A DNA stretch of 64,000 nucleotides. It comes from Atlanticothrix silvestris CENA357. Lineage in GTDB: Bacteria > Cyanobacteriota > Cyanobacteriia > Cyanobacteriales > Nostocaceae. Shown here piece after piece: positions 7,917 through 15,308 of this stretch. A program made the position numbers and the translations under genes. The notes under the pieces are model-generated. The model had not been told where the DNA came from and did not search any database. It saw nothing but the letters and a program-made list of their open reading frames with translations. Location: NCBI RefSeq assembly GCF_016056295.1, contig NZ_JAECZB010000092.1, positions 186,001-250,000 of the forward strand, in the 5' to 3' direction. Positions within the stretch are counted from its first letter, which is position 1; each line of letters opens with the position of its first letter.

Positions 7917-10900
7917 TTATTCACTCTTGATACTCTCATAAATACTGGATAGTAATTTTTCAAATACAACTGCTTTAAACTCTTCACTATTCATCACTTG
8001 CATGAAGATTTTTTCGTTACCGTCTATGCGTTCGATAAATAGATTTTCCAGATGCTTTTCTAGAACTGGGGCAAAGTTTTCTTTTGTATTGACTTGAGCC
8101 GCTTGTTTGATGGAGTCATTAGCGATCGCAGTTTCGGTAATCTGCTCAAAAAAGAGTTGGTCGGCTGGAGTGAAGTTAGTACCAAAACGTTCGTTAAGGG
8201 AGTCAATCAGCTGGGATAAGGGGACTTCTTTATCTGGCTGTCGAGTCCCAACTGCGATCGCACCTTTTAATGGTTCTGCTTTACCTGCGGTTAAATCAAT
8301 TTTCCCTTCACTAATTTTTTCCAGGCGATAAAATTTTAGTTCTATATCCCCAGATAAATCAATTTTTGGAGCTTGGGTACTATGGGGTAATTTCTTGAGT
8401 AAGAAACGTCCATAAGCATAAAGTTTTTCGAGTTCAGAATCTTGATAAGGAATAATCTGGGCAAGGAATAGGTAGAGATTGCGGAAGCTGGTAAGTTGGC
8501 TTCTAAATTGTTCTTTATCTGGGTCTTGCAAGGCTCTATAATTTTCAATAATGAGGTCTAGTAATATATTTAATTTTTTGTGTTCGCCTCCGGTAAGGGA
8601 AGTTTTCGGGCGAAACCAAATTTCACACCACTGGTTTACATCATCTTGGCTAAAAAGTTGCCATTCATAAAGCTGGTAGGACAGGTCATTTAATTGTTGT
8701 GGATCTGCGGTTTCTCCAATGGGAGTTTCTTCGTAGTAGGGTTTAAAGGCTTTGTAGATGTCTTCGGGTTTATTGACAAAATCTAAAACGAAGGTATCTT
8801 CTTTGCCTGTGGCGGTACGGTTGAGACGGGATAGGGTCTGGACGGCTTGAACTCCATCTAACCGTTTATCAACAAACATAGTATGAAGCAATGGTTGATC
8901 AAATCCGGTTTGGAATTTGTTGGCGACCAGCAGCACTTGATAGGCATCGCTGGCAAATTTATCGGGAATTTCTGAAGTTTTGATACCGCCATTCATGTTG
9001 ACTTCAGTAAATGTTTCTCCAGGGAACTCATCCAGGGTAATAGAGCCAGAAAAAGCAACAAGGGATTTAATATCGCTATAGTTTTTTTCTTTGATGCATT
9101 TATCAAAAGCAAGTTTGTATTTAATGGCGTGTTCACGGGAACGGGTGACAACCATTGCTTTAGCTCTACCCCCAATTTTGTGGCAGGTATGGTTGCGGAA
9201 ATGTTCAATGATAATTTCTACTTTTTGGGCGATATTGTACGGATGAAGTTCAAGAAAATTGGCGATCGCTTTGGCTGCTTGACGACGGGGTAAGTCGGGG
9301 TTATTTTCAGAAATGCGGACAAGTTCGTAATAGCGATCGTAGCAGGTGTAATTGGCCAAAACGTCTTTAATGTAGCCTTCTTCAATGGCTTGGCGCATCG
9401 TGTAGAGATGAAAGGGGGCTTCGCCGTTCTCTCCGGGTTCATCGAATACGAGTTGGGTTTTGTGTTTAGGGGTGGCGGTAAAGGCGAAGTAGCTGAGGTT
9501 TGGTTGTTTGGTGCGGCTAATTTGTTCTTTTAGTAGTTGTTGTTTGGCCTCATCGCTAAGATCATCTTCTTCAAGTTCATCTTCAAGGAGTTGAGCTGCG
9601 ATCGCAGATTCGATACCATCTTTATTGAGAATCTTGCGGAGTTCTGTGGCGGTTTCTCCGGTTTGGGAGGCGTGGGCTTCATCAACAATGACGGCAAAGC
9701 GTTTATCTTTGGTGGTAATGTCTATGGTTTTACCTTTTTTCGCTAAAGTCTCAATGGCTTTAGTAATGAAGGGGAATTTCTGAACTGTAGAAATGATAAT
9801 AGGTACACCTTCGCTGAGGGCTGTGGCGAGTTGTTGGGTGTTTTCGTCAATTTTCTGGACAACTCCGGCCTTATGATCGAACTGGTAGATAGTGTTTTGC
9901 AGTTGTTGATCTAGTACGGTGCGATCGGTAATGACGACAACGGTATGAAAGATTTTTTCGTCTTGATTGTCGTGGAGGTTGGCCAGGCGATGGGCTAACC
10001 AGGCAATTGAGTTTGATTTTCCCGAACCTGCTGAATGCTGAATTAAATAATTATGTCCGGCTTTGTGTTGTTTGGTGTGGGCTATAAGTCTGCGAATTAC
10101 ATCAAGTTGATGGTAGCGGGGGAAAATCAGGGTTTCTTTTTTCTGGTAATTAACGCCAGTTGTGGTGGGAATTTTGGTTTCTTTAATTTCGATGTGGAGG
10201 AAACGGGCCAAGATATCCAAAAGGCTATCTTTTTGTAAGACTTCTAGCCAAAAATAACTGGTGCGATATTCTTCATTGTCTCCGACTGGGTTGCCTGCAC
10301 CGTGATTATTACCTTTATTGAAGGGTAGGAAATAGGTACTTTCTCCAGCGAGTTTGGTAGTCATCCATACTTCTTCGGTGTCTACGGCGAAATGGACTAA
10401 GCACCGTTGTTTAAAAGCAAATAGTGGGTCTTTGGGATTGCGATCGTGTTTATATTGGTGAATGGCGTTTTGGTAGGTTTGCCCGGTGAAGGGGTTTTTC
10501 AGTTCGATAGTAGCGATGGGTAAACCGTTGATGCTGAGAAGAATATCGGGAATACCTGCGGTTTTAATTTTGACTTGGCGGGTGATGGTGAGGCGATTTT
10601 TTTCGTAGAGTGCCAAGGTTTCAGGGTTCATGCCTGTATTCGGCTGGAAGTAGGCCACTCGCAGGGTTTTACCGTAACATTTGAAGCCATTGCGGAGGAC
10701 ATCGAGCATTCCTCGGCTTTTGAGTTCTTTGGTGAGGCTATCTATAATGATTTTCTGGGCATCGCTGGTGTTAGCTAGGCGTTGCCATTGTGTGGGCTGG
10801 GTGGTTTGGATAAATTTGATGATTTCTGTGGGGAAAAGGGCTGTATCTGGGTCGTAGGTGTCTGCGTTCCCTTGGTGATAGCCACTGAGTTGCAGAAGTT

Positions 10901-10940
10901 CCCGTTCAATTATGTCCTCAAATTTATCTTCCGTGTGCAT
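7917..10940 (-). CDS. hsdR: Type I restriction enzyme endonuclease/translocase subunit HsdR
   Basis: A 1007-residue, apparently intact HsdR. The N-terminal nuclease domain has the PD-(D/E)xK residues GIPDILL...IELK (ELK near residue 146). The SF2 motor domain follows: Walker A SAGSGKS near residue 303, DEAH near 420, then TATPKH and a late motif QTLSRLNRT. HsdR joins two HsdM and one HsdS to translocate DNA and cut it away from unmethylated sites. It is the last gene of the island in its transcription direction; hsdS lies about 2 kb upstream and hsdM farther, with TA and Rpn genes between. Because hsdM is interrupted, the enzyme probably cannot work unless the stop is read through or another HsdM complements. 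Confidence 0.93.
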   Translation of the reverse strand: MHTEDKFEDIIERELLQLSGYHQGNADTYDPDTALFPTEIIKFIQTTQPTQWQRLANTSDAQKIIIDSLTKELKSRGMLDVLRNGFKCYGKTLRVAYFQPNTGMNPETLALYEKNRLTITRQVKIKTAGIPDILLSINGLPIATIELKNPFTGQTYQNAIHQYKHDRNPKDPLFAFKQRCLVHFAVDTEEVWMTTKLAGESTYFLPFNKGNNHGAGNPVGDNEEYRTSYFWLEVLQKDSLLDILARFLHIEIKETKIPTTTGVNYQKKETLIFPRYHQLDVIRRLIAHTKQHKAGHNYLIQHSAGSGKSNSIAWLAHRLANLHDNQDEKIFHTVVVITDRTVLDQQLQNTIYQFDHKAGVVQKIDENTQQLATALSEGVPIIISTVQKFPFITKAIETLAKKGKTIDITTKDKRFAVIVDEAHASQTGETATELRKILNKDGIESAIAAQLLEDELEEDDLSDEAKQQLLKEQISRTKQPNLSYFAFTATPKHKTQLVFDEPGENGEAPFHLYTMRQAIEEGYIKDVLANYTCYDRYYELVRISENNPDLPRRQAAKAIANFLELHPYNIAQKVEIIIEHFRNHTCHKIGGRAKAMVVTRSREHAIKYKLAFDKCIKEKNYSDIKSLVAFSGSITLDEFPGETFTEVNMNGGIKTSEIPDKFASDAYQVLLVANKFQTGFDQPLLHTMFVDKRLDGVQAVQTLSRLNRTATGKEDTFVLDFVNKPEDIYKAFKPYYEETPIGETADPQQLNDLSYQLYEWQLFSQDDVNQWCEIWFRPKTSLTGGEHKKLNILLDLIIENYRALQDPDKEQFRSQLTSFRNLYLFLAQIIPYQDSELEKLYAYGRFLLKKLPHSTQAPKIDLSGDIELKFYRLEKISEGKIDLTAGKAEPLKGAIAVGTRQPDKEVPLSQLIDSLNERFGTNFTPADQLFFEQITETAIANDSIKQAAQVNTKENFAPVLEKHLENLFIERIDGNEKIFMQVMNSEEFKAVVFEKLLSSIYESIKSE

Positions 10941-11130
10941 GAGATGTGAAGTATAAACATAATTAAATATAAAGGTGAATTATACTCCAAACAGCTAATC
11001 TCTGGAATTTGCATTATTGCATAAACTCAGAGCGAAAACCTGAACAAAAACTCTGCGTACCTCTGCGTTTACCTCCGCGAGACTCTGCGTTTAACAGTAA
11101 CTTTACAAGCCCTTTTCAGTAAACAATTAA

Positions 11131-11158
11131 GGTGCGTTGCGCTGCGCGACAACACACC
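11131..11158. repeat. GGTGCGTTGC-type palindromic repeat
   Basis: GGTGCGTTG and CAACACACC face each other around a GC-rich centre (CGCTGCGCGA). Its outer sequence resembles the hairpin after tyrA. It lies in the gap between the hsdR start and the Rpn fragment; just upstream (11045-11092) are CTCTGCGTACCTCTGCGTTT-type repeats. I see no gene between 10941 and 11190. Confidence 0.5.
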
Positions 11159-11190
11159 CTACATTTTTAAACCATTCTCTAAAAAATACA

Positions 11191-11465
11191 TCAATTTTGT
11201 TGATCTAACCACTTGATTAAGTCTTCTAAAGATTGGAGGTCAAAAATTGCATCCGCTAGGTTTTCTATTTGTTATGAAGATAAACCATTAATTCGGCTTT
11301 CTATGGTAGGAGTAATCTGATTAAATCGCCGTTTTAGTAGTTTTTTAACAATCTTTTGTTCTCCTTGTTCAATGCCTTTTTCCATCCAACTGGTAACAAT
11401 TTCCATGATTTGTTCCTCTTCAACTAAGTTGGCTTGTTTGAGTTTGGTATCGAGGACAGAGATTT
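11191..11465 (-). pseudogene. C-terminal fragment of an Rpn-family gene with internal stop
   Basis: The minus strand encodes a segment that lines up with the last 90 residues of the intact Rpn gene just upstream: LKQANLVEEEQIMEIVTSWMEKG near the start and NLADAIFD and LIKWLDQQN at the end. The codon matching Glu in GLSSEQLENL of the intact copy is TAA here (plus-strand TTA near 11272). The copy also lacks one GIEQ unit. The rest of the gene, including the nuclease domain, is missing. This looks like a tandem partial duplication that has since decayed. Confidence 0.8.
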
Positions 11466-11492
11466 TAACTATGAAAAATATTAAAAGCTACA

Positions 11493-12404
11493 TCAATTTT
11501 GTTGGTCTAGCCACTTGATTAGGTCTTCTAAAGATTGAAAATCAAAAATCGCATCCGCTAGGTTTTCTAATTGTTCTGAAGATAAACCATTAACACGATT
11601 TTCCAAGGCAGAATCAATATTATTGAAACGCCGTTTTAGTTGTCTTTTAATAATTTTTTGTTCTCCTTGTTCAATCCCTTGTTCAATTCCTTTTTCCATC
11701 CAACTGGTGACAATTTCCATGATTTGTTCCTCTTCAACTAAGTTAGCTTGTTTTAGTTCAGTTTCCAGTTCTTGTTCTTCTGTGGCGTTTAATCTGAGAT
11801 AGATGTCAATGAAACCGGAAATTAATTCTATTTTAGCAGGATTTAATTTTAGGGTGACTAGCATTCTTAAGCATTCTAGTTTCACTCGGACTCTTTCTTC
11901 TAGTTTAAACTCCATTTTTGCCATTAATGCGGCAGCTACGGGATTTGGTTGATTTAAAAAAATGCGCCAGTTGAGGTTATTTAATTGAATAGCTACGTAG
12001 TTAAATTCTAATATTTTTCTGTTAAGAAAGTTAACTTTATATTGGCTTTTTTCAGGTCTTTTTGGTTCGTCGTAAGAGAAGATAACTATAGGAAAGATAG
12101 GCAATAAATATTTAGAATCTAAACGAGCGAAGTAATGAAACATCCGCCGTTCAAATTCTTTTTGATTATATGCCTGATTTTCTAGGTGTATGAGAAAGTA
12201 AGTGTCTTGTTCTCTAAATTTGACTTGGGCTAGTAAGTCGATTTTTCTTTTGTCTCCAGATGTGACATCTGTAAATATTTCTTCTGGTAAAAAGATGAGG
12301 CTGTCTTTTGTTACATAGTCTAATACTTCTGGTAAAAAGAGTTCTATAAATTCCCAAAAGAAGGTTTGAATTAATTCTTTAAAGAGTCTATCGTGATCTA
12401 TCAT
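11493..12404 (-). CDS. Rpn family (PD-(D/E)xK, DUF4351-type) putative nuclease
   Basis: A 303-residue protein starting MIDHDRLFKELIQTFF. The nuclease core is visible as FTDVTSGDKRKIDLLAQV and YFLIHLENQAYNQ, i.e. an Asp followed by the E-x-Q variant typical of Rpn-family proteins. The C-terminal part has the tandem GIEQGIEQGE sequence and the helical tail seen in DUF4351 proteins. Rpn proteins are linked to recA-independent recombination and have been reported in phage defence; here the position inside an RM/TA island fits a defence role, which is inference. A decayed partial copy follows at 11191-11465, and a close paralog is at 23098-24006. Confidence 0.85.
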   Translation of the reverse strand: MIDHDRLFKELIQTFFWEFIELFLPEVLDYVTKDSLIFLPEEIFTDVTSGDKRKIDLLAQVKFREQDTYFLIHLENQAYNQKEFERRMFHYFARLDSKYLLPIFPIVIFSYDEPKRPEKSQYKVNFLNRKILEFNYVAIQLNNLNWRIFLNQPNPVAAALMAKMEFKLEERVRVKLECLRMLVTLKLNPAKIELISGFIDIYLRLNATEEQELETELKQANLVEEEQIMEIVTSWMEKGIEQGIEQGEQKIIKRQLKRRFNNIDSALENRVNGLSSEQLENLADAIFDFQSLEDLIKWLDQQN

Positions 12405-12447
12405 TGGTTGATATGATAAAAGAAAGTTGGAGATTGCCGAGAAGATC

Positions 12448-12565
12448 AGGACTTACGCAAGGGTCATGGAAAAACGTAGACGCTCAAGCGGCTTGCCGTA
12501 GGCTACCACAGAGACACAGAGGACACGGAGGAATGAGAGTTTGAGAGGTTTTTTGCGTAAGTCCT
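12448..12565. mobile_element. MITE-like element with AGGACTTACGCAA terminal inverted repeats
   Basis: The 118-bp stretch begins AGGACTTACGCAA and ends TTGCGTAAGTCCT, perfect 13-base inverted repeats; the interior has no gene. On the minus strand it interrupts a PIN-toxin reading frame. If the ends are taken two bases wider, TCTT flanks both sides, which could be a target duplication. Removing the element and one TCTT restores an open frame across the junction. A decayed relative lies at 1396-1475. Confidence 0.75.
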
Positions 12566-12608
12566 AAAGATACCAAATCCAGATATGGGTATCTAGTAAA
12601 AGTTTCAT
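12564..12608 (-). pseudogene. Truncated PIN-domain toxin (VapC type), 5' stub
   Basis: Eleven bases after the antitoxin stop an ATG opens the frame MKLLLDTHIWIWYL, the unmistakable start of a VapC/PIN toxin with its first catalytic Asp, and then runs into TAG at the edge of the MITE-like element. On the far side of the element (12447 and below) the frame continues as LLGNLQLS, matching the next turn of such toxins, before the sequence changes into the Rpn gene start. The rest of the toxin is gone. Confidence 0.8.
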
Positions 12609-12619
12609 AATAGGACATC

Positions 12620-12838
12620 CTAAGTAACTAGATTTGAAGTAGGCTCGACAATATCCCTTGTAATTTTACCGCTATCTTTCATCCCTCCGAAGGTGGCTCT
12701 TTTGCTTTTCTTAATGTGGGAAATAATGGCGATCGCAATACCATTTTGTATGATGGTGAAGGGTTCGCCTGTTTTTTGCGCTTGGTTAATTAGGTTTTGG
12801 ACAGTTTCAGGAAGTTCTGCAAAGGTGATTTGTGCCAT
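12620..12838 (-). CDS. Phd/YefM-like antitoxin, now orphaned
   Basis: A 72-residue protein with the Phd/YefM-type fold start (ITFAELPETVQNLINQAQKTGEPFTIIQNGIAIAII, seen in parts as FAELPETVQNLINQAQ and GEPFTIIQNGIAIAII). Such antitoxins bind their toxin through the C-terminal tail and repress their own promoter. The cognate PIN toxin starts 11 bases downstream but is cut off by a MITE-like element, so this antitoxin no longer has a partner in place. It begins 14 bases after the hsdS stop, so it is probably cotranscribed with hsdS. Confidence 0.8.
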   Translation of the reverse strand: MAQITFAELPETVQNLINQAQKTGEPFTIIQNGIAIAIISHIKKSKRATFGGMKDSGKITRDIVEPTSNLVT

Positions 12839-12852
12839 GCTGGTTTCTGGGG

Positions 12853-14085
12853 TTAGAGGATGGGGACTTGGCGCACGTCTATTTTACCTGTGACGGCATT
12901 GGTAATCAGGGCGGTGCGATATTCTTTTAATAGTTCTATGGCTTCTTTAACTTTGGCTTTTTGTTGGTCAATTTGGGTTATTTTTTGGTCTAAATATTTG
13001 GCAATTTGTTTTTGTTCATCTATAAAAGGAAAAGGGATTTTAAGTCTACCTATTTGTTCAACAGATAAACCGGGTTGCGCTGCAGAAGTTGAATATTGAT
13101 TTAAATTTATCGTTTTTAATAATTCTCCAAGCCAATACACCTCAAAAGTAGTTGAAGGAGTAACAACTACGGCGTGTTCTGATGCCCAAAATTTACCATT
13201 AGCATAATTAATATTTCCACATAAAGCACCTTGCCTACCAATTAAAATATAATGACCATCATGTGTATACAAATCAAAGTATCCTCTTAACCCATTTCCT
13301 CCAAAAACAGGATATAGACCTTCTTTATCTATTTGTTGTGATGTTATATTTTCACCACTTTTTAACAATCCAATATATTGGATCTTTTTAATTTTCCAAT
13401 GTTCTGGAATTTCACCCAGCCACTCTATACCAGAATCTTTCATCGGGACGTTTGGATCTAGTCCTTTGGTGACGGCGTGACTGATGAGGGCGGTGCGTTT
13501 TTCGTCGAGTTTTTCAATGAGGGTTTCTTTCTTGGCGATGAGGTCATCTATTTGTTTGGTTTTATAGTCGAGAAAGCGGGCGATTGTCTCCTGTTCATCG
13601 AGTGGTGGAATAGCCAAAAAAAGATTACCAATAAAATCCCAACTTGCTCTAGGCATTTTTGCCCCAAAAGTTGAAGAATCAACAATATTTATAAAATCAC
13701 GAGAAAGGATATAATATTTTAAATATTTAGGATAAATGTATTTTTTAGAGCGTAATACTAAAGCTTCAGTTGATACCAAACCTTCAATTTCAGATAAATA
13801 TACTTTTGCTAAATAGGGTCTAAGTTTTCCAAATAAAACATCATTTGGACGGAAATGAGAAGCAAGACCCTCGCTTAAAGCATTATCATCTTCAATCCTT
13901 TTACCAGTCCACGACTCAATATGTTCTAGCCCCATATAAGGCAATTTACTATTTTCTGCCTCAATTTTGTTATTAATTAAATCAACAGAAAATTTAAACC
14001 GCTTAACTCCCCAATGCTTAGGAATAGCCCCCAACCACTCAACACCAGAATCTTGATACTTTTCATAACCCTGATACTTACCCAT
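12853..14085 (-). CDS. hsdS: Type I restriction specificity subunit HsdS
   Basis: A 410-residue HsdS with two target-recognition halves. Each half starts with the same kind of block (GVEWLGAIPKHW near residue 13 and GIEWLGEIPEHW near residue 218) and ends with a conserved helical spacer (PPLDEQETIARFLDYKTKQIDDLIAKK... and FIDEQKQIAKYLDQKITQIDQQKAK, given in parts). The two halves read the two half-sites of a bipartite DNA target, which cannot be predicted here. The ATG at 14085 overlaps the stop of the PIN toxin gene by one base, so its translation is probably coupled to the toxin gene. It appears intact. Confidence 0.92.
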   Translation of the reverse strand: MGKYQGYEKYQDSGVEWLGAIPKHWGVKRFKFSVDLINNKIEAENSKLPYMGLEHIESWTGKRIEDDNALSEGLASHFRPNDVLFGKLRPYLAKVYLSEIEGLVSTEALVLRSKKYIYPKYLKYYILSRDFINIVDSSTFGAKMPRASWDFIGNLFLAIPPLDEQETIARFLDYKTKQIDDLIAKKETLIEKLDEKRTALISHAVTKGLDPNVPMKDSGIEWLGEIPEHWKIKKIQYIGLLKSGENITSQQIDKEGLYPVFGGNGLRGYFDLYTHDGHYILIGRQGALCGNINYANGKFWASEHAVVVTPSTTFEVYWLGELLKTINLNQYSTSAAQPGLSVEQIGRLKIPFPFIDEQKQIAKYLDQKITQIDQQKAKVKEAIELLKEYRTALITNAVTGKIDVRQVPIL

Positions 14086-14585
14086 TATTCCGCCTCTATT
14101 TCCCCTGCCAAAACTAAAATTTTGTCATATAAACGAGGAGAAATCCAAAAAGTAGAACTTTCAATTAGTTGATCCATCAAAGGCTTAACAGAAATAATGA
14201 AGCCTTTGGTTTTCCCTTCCAACAAAACCCCTAATAATCCCGTAATTCTGATTCCTAAACGTTGTGCCTCAGCCCTCCCCCTGCGCTCATCAATTAATAA
14301 TAAATCAGTTTTTAAATCCAGTGCCAAAATAATAGCCTCTGACTCTCCTTGATCCAACTTAGTTTGTTGTTTTAACTCATCAACTTTATTCTTATCTATC
14401 ACAGTTCTAATCTCCAACAAAGGAGATATTTCTGTGAGTAATTCACTTAGTATTATGGGATGACACCTTGATAATTCTTGATAAACTCCTTGAGGAATAA
14501 TCACCCTTTGATAAAGTGATTTCAGCAAGAAAATATGTTCAATACTAATCAGATTAGTAATAACAGAAGTATCACTAATAATCAC
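14085..14585 (-). CDS. DUF3368-type PIN-domain toxin
   Basis: A 166-residue PIN-fold protein: IISDTSVITNLISI at the start with the first acidic residue, LDQGESEAIILALD in the middle and LLLIDERRGRAEAQRLG toward the C-terminus, the normal DUF3368 blocks. These proteins pair with UPF0175 antitoxins and are expected RNases. It starts with GTG at 14585, overlapping the antitoxin stop (GTGA), and its stop overlaps the hsdS start by one base. So an intact TA pair is translationally sandwiched directly upstream of the specificity gene. Confidence 0.85.
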   Translation of the reverse strand: MIISDTSVITNLISIEHIFLLKSLYQRVIIPQGVYQELSRCHPIILSELLTEISPLLEIRTVIDKNKVDELKQQTKLDQGESEAIILALDLKTDLLLIDERRGRAEAQRLGIRITGLLGVLLEGKTKGFIISVKPLMDQLIESSTFWISPRLYDKILVLAGEIEAE

Positions 14586-14830
14586 AATCTCCCTAACTCC
14601 CGCAAACTTTTTAAATCAACCTCAAAATCATCCACATCATAATGATATAAAGCAATTTTACGAGCTTTCAGTAAATCTTGAAAAGCATCACAGTCCATCT
14701 CCGCCATTTTAGCTGCATAACCCAAAGTTAATCGCCCCGACTGAAACAAATGTAATGCAATTTCCTGCAAAAATTCTGTGGGTGTTAACTGAGAAGCGTC
14801 TAAAAATTCATCGGAAATTATTACGGCCAT
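14582..14830 (-). CDS. UPF0175 family antitoxin (partner of the PIN toxin)
   Basis: An 82-residue protein with the UPF0175 pattern: ISDEFLDASQLTPTEFLQEIALHLFQSGRLTLGYAAKMAEMD, then a helix leading to ALYHYDVDDFEVDLKSL (given as fragments of the protein: LTLGYAAKMAEMD and YDVDDFEVDL). The helix-turn-helix-like centre suggests DNA binding and autoregulation. It overlaps the PIN toxin by four bases. The 31 bases before its ATG match the leader of the second UPF0175 gene (26 of 31 bases), indicating that the two TA modules are a tandem duplication. Confidence 0.85.
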   Translation of the reverse strand: MAVIISDEFLDASQLTPTEFLQEIALHLFQSGRLTLGYAAKMAEMDCDAFQDLLKARKIALYHYDVDDFEVDLKSLRELGRL

Positions 14831-14861
14831 TACTAAAGTCTCTCAACTCTACATTTTTATT
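14831..14861 (-). promoter_or_regulatory. Conserved leader shared by the two UPF0175 genes (copy 2)
   Basis: The 31 bases next to the start codon match 15271-15301 at 26 positions, including an identical 18-base run (CAACTCTACATTTTTATT on the plus strand). Retention in both copies suggests a duplicated promoter/operator or simply recent duplication. Confidence 0.5.
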
Positions 14862-14866
14862 TTAAT

Positions 14867-14986
14867 TCAGTAGTAGTAGGTTGGGTTGACGTAAGAAAAC
14901 CCAACACCCCGATATTGTTGGGTTGCGCTGCGCTTAACCCAACCTACATCCTCACTAATTGGGGTGGTATCAGAGACAATTATCAT
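14867..14986 (-). pseudogene. Truncated DUF3368 PIN toxin following the first UPF0175 gene
   Basis: An ATG at 14986 overlaps the stop of the upstream UPF0175 gene as ATGA, exactly as in the intact pair, and encodes MIIVSDTTPIS, the typical DUF3368 toxin start. After a few codons the frame enters the palindromic repeat at 14876-14947 and ends in TGA at 14867 after 39 codons of non-toxin sequence. No further toxin sequence remains. So this toxin was lost and only its first dozen codons mark where it was. Confidence 0.8.
14876..14947. repeat. Palindromic element with GTAGGTTGGGTT ends
   Basis: The 72-bp element starts GTAGGTTGGGTT and ends AACCCAACCTAC, perfect 12-base inverted repeats, with a second internal pair (AAAACCCAACA and TGTTGGGTT). 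Elements of this look are widely dispersed in cyanobacteria. It sits at the point where the PIN toxin reading frame is lost. Confidence 0.75.
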
Positions 14987-15270
14987 TTAATAATTTGCTG
15001 ATTTAACATTAATTCCGCTTGTTCTACTTCTTGCTGTAATTCCTCTAAACTCTGAGAGTCATCAAAAAGCGGAATACCCCATTTACTCATCATTTCTATA
15101 ACTTCTAGCCGAGAAACACCAAGGATTTTCGCTGCCCTACCACTCCTAATTTCTCCTACCTCTAATAAAGCCATTACATATCCTTCTTTAGCTTTGTGCA
15201 AAGCCTTTTCTCGAATCTCTGCCGAAAGCTGAATACTTTCCAAGTCTTCATCTGAAATTACTAAAGCCAT
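14983..15270 (-). CDS. UPF0175-like antitoxin, toxin partner lost
   Basis: A 95-residue protein starting ALVISDEDLESIQLS, with a HTH-like centre SGRAAKILGVSRLEVIEMMSKWG and the IPLFDDS tail typical of UPF0175. It differs from the copy at 14582 but has the same leader and the same four-base overlap with a toxin start. Because that toxin is reduced to a stub, this gene is an orphan antitoxin; it could still neutralise the neighbouring toxin or repress the duplicate leader, which is inference. It begins 38 bases after the hsdM stop. Confidence 0.75.
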   Translation of the reverse strand: MALVISDEDLESIQLSAEIREKALHKAKEGYVMALLEVGEIRSGRAAKILGVSRLEVIEMMSKWGIPLFDDSQSLEELQQEVEQAELMLNQQIIK

Positions 15271-15301
15271 TGCTAAAATATTCCAACTCTACATTTTTAT
15301 T
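15271..15301 (-). promoter_or_regulatory. Conserved leader shared by the two UPF0175 genes (copy 1)
   Basis: This is the first copy of the 31-base leader described at 14831-14861. It lies between the hsdM stop and the UPF0175 ATG, so a TA-specific promoter could sit here or at the hsdM 3' end. Confidence 0.5.
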
Positions 15302-15308
15302 GTAATCC

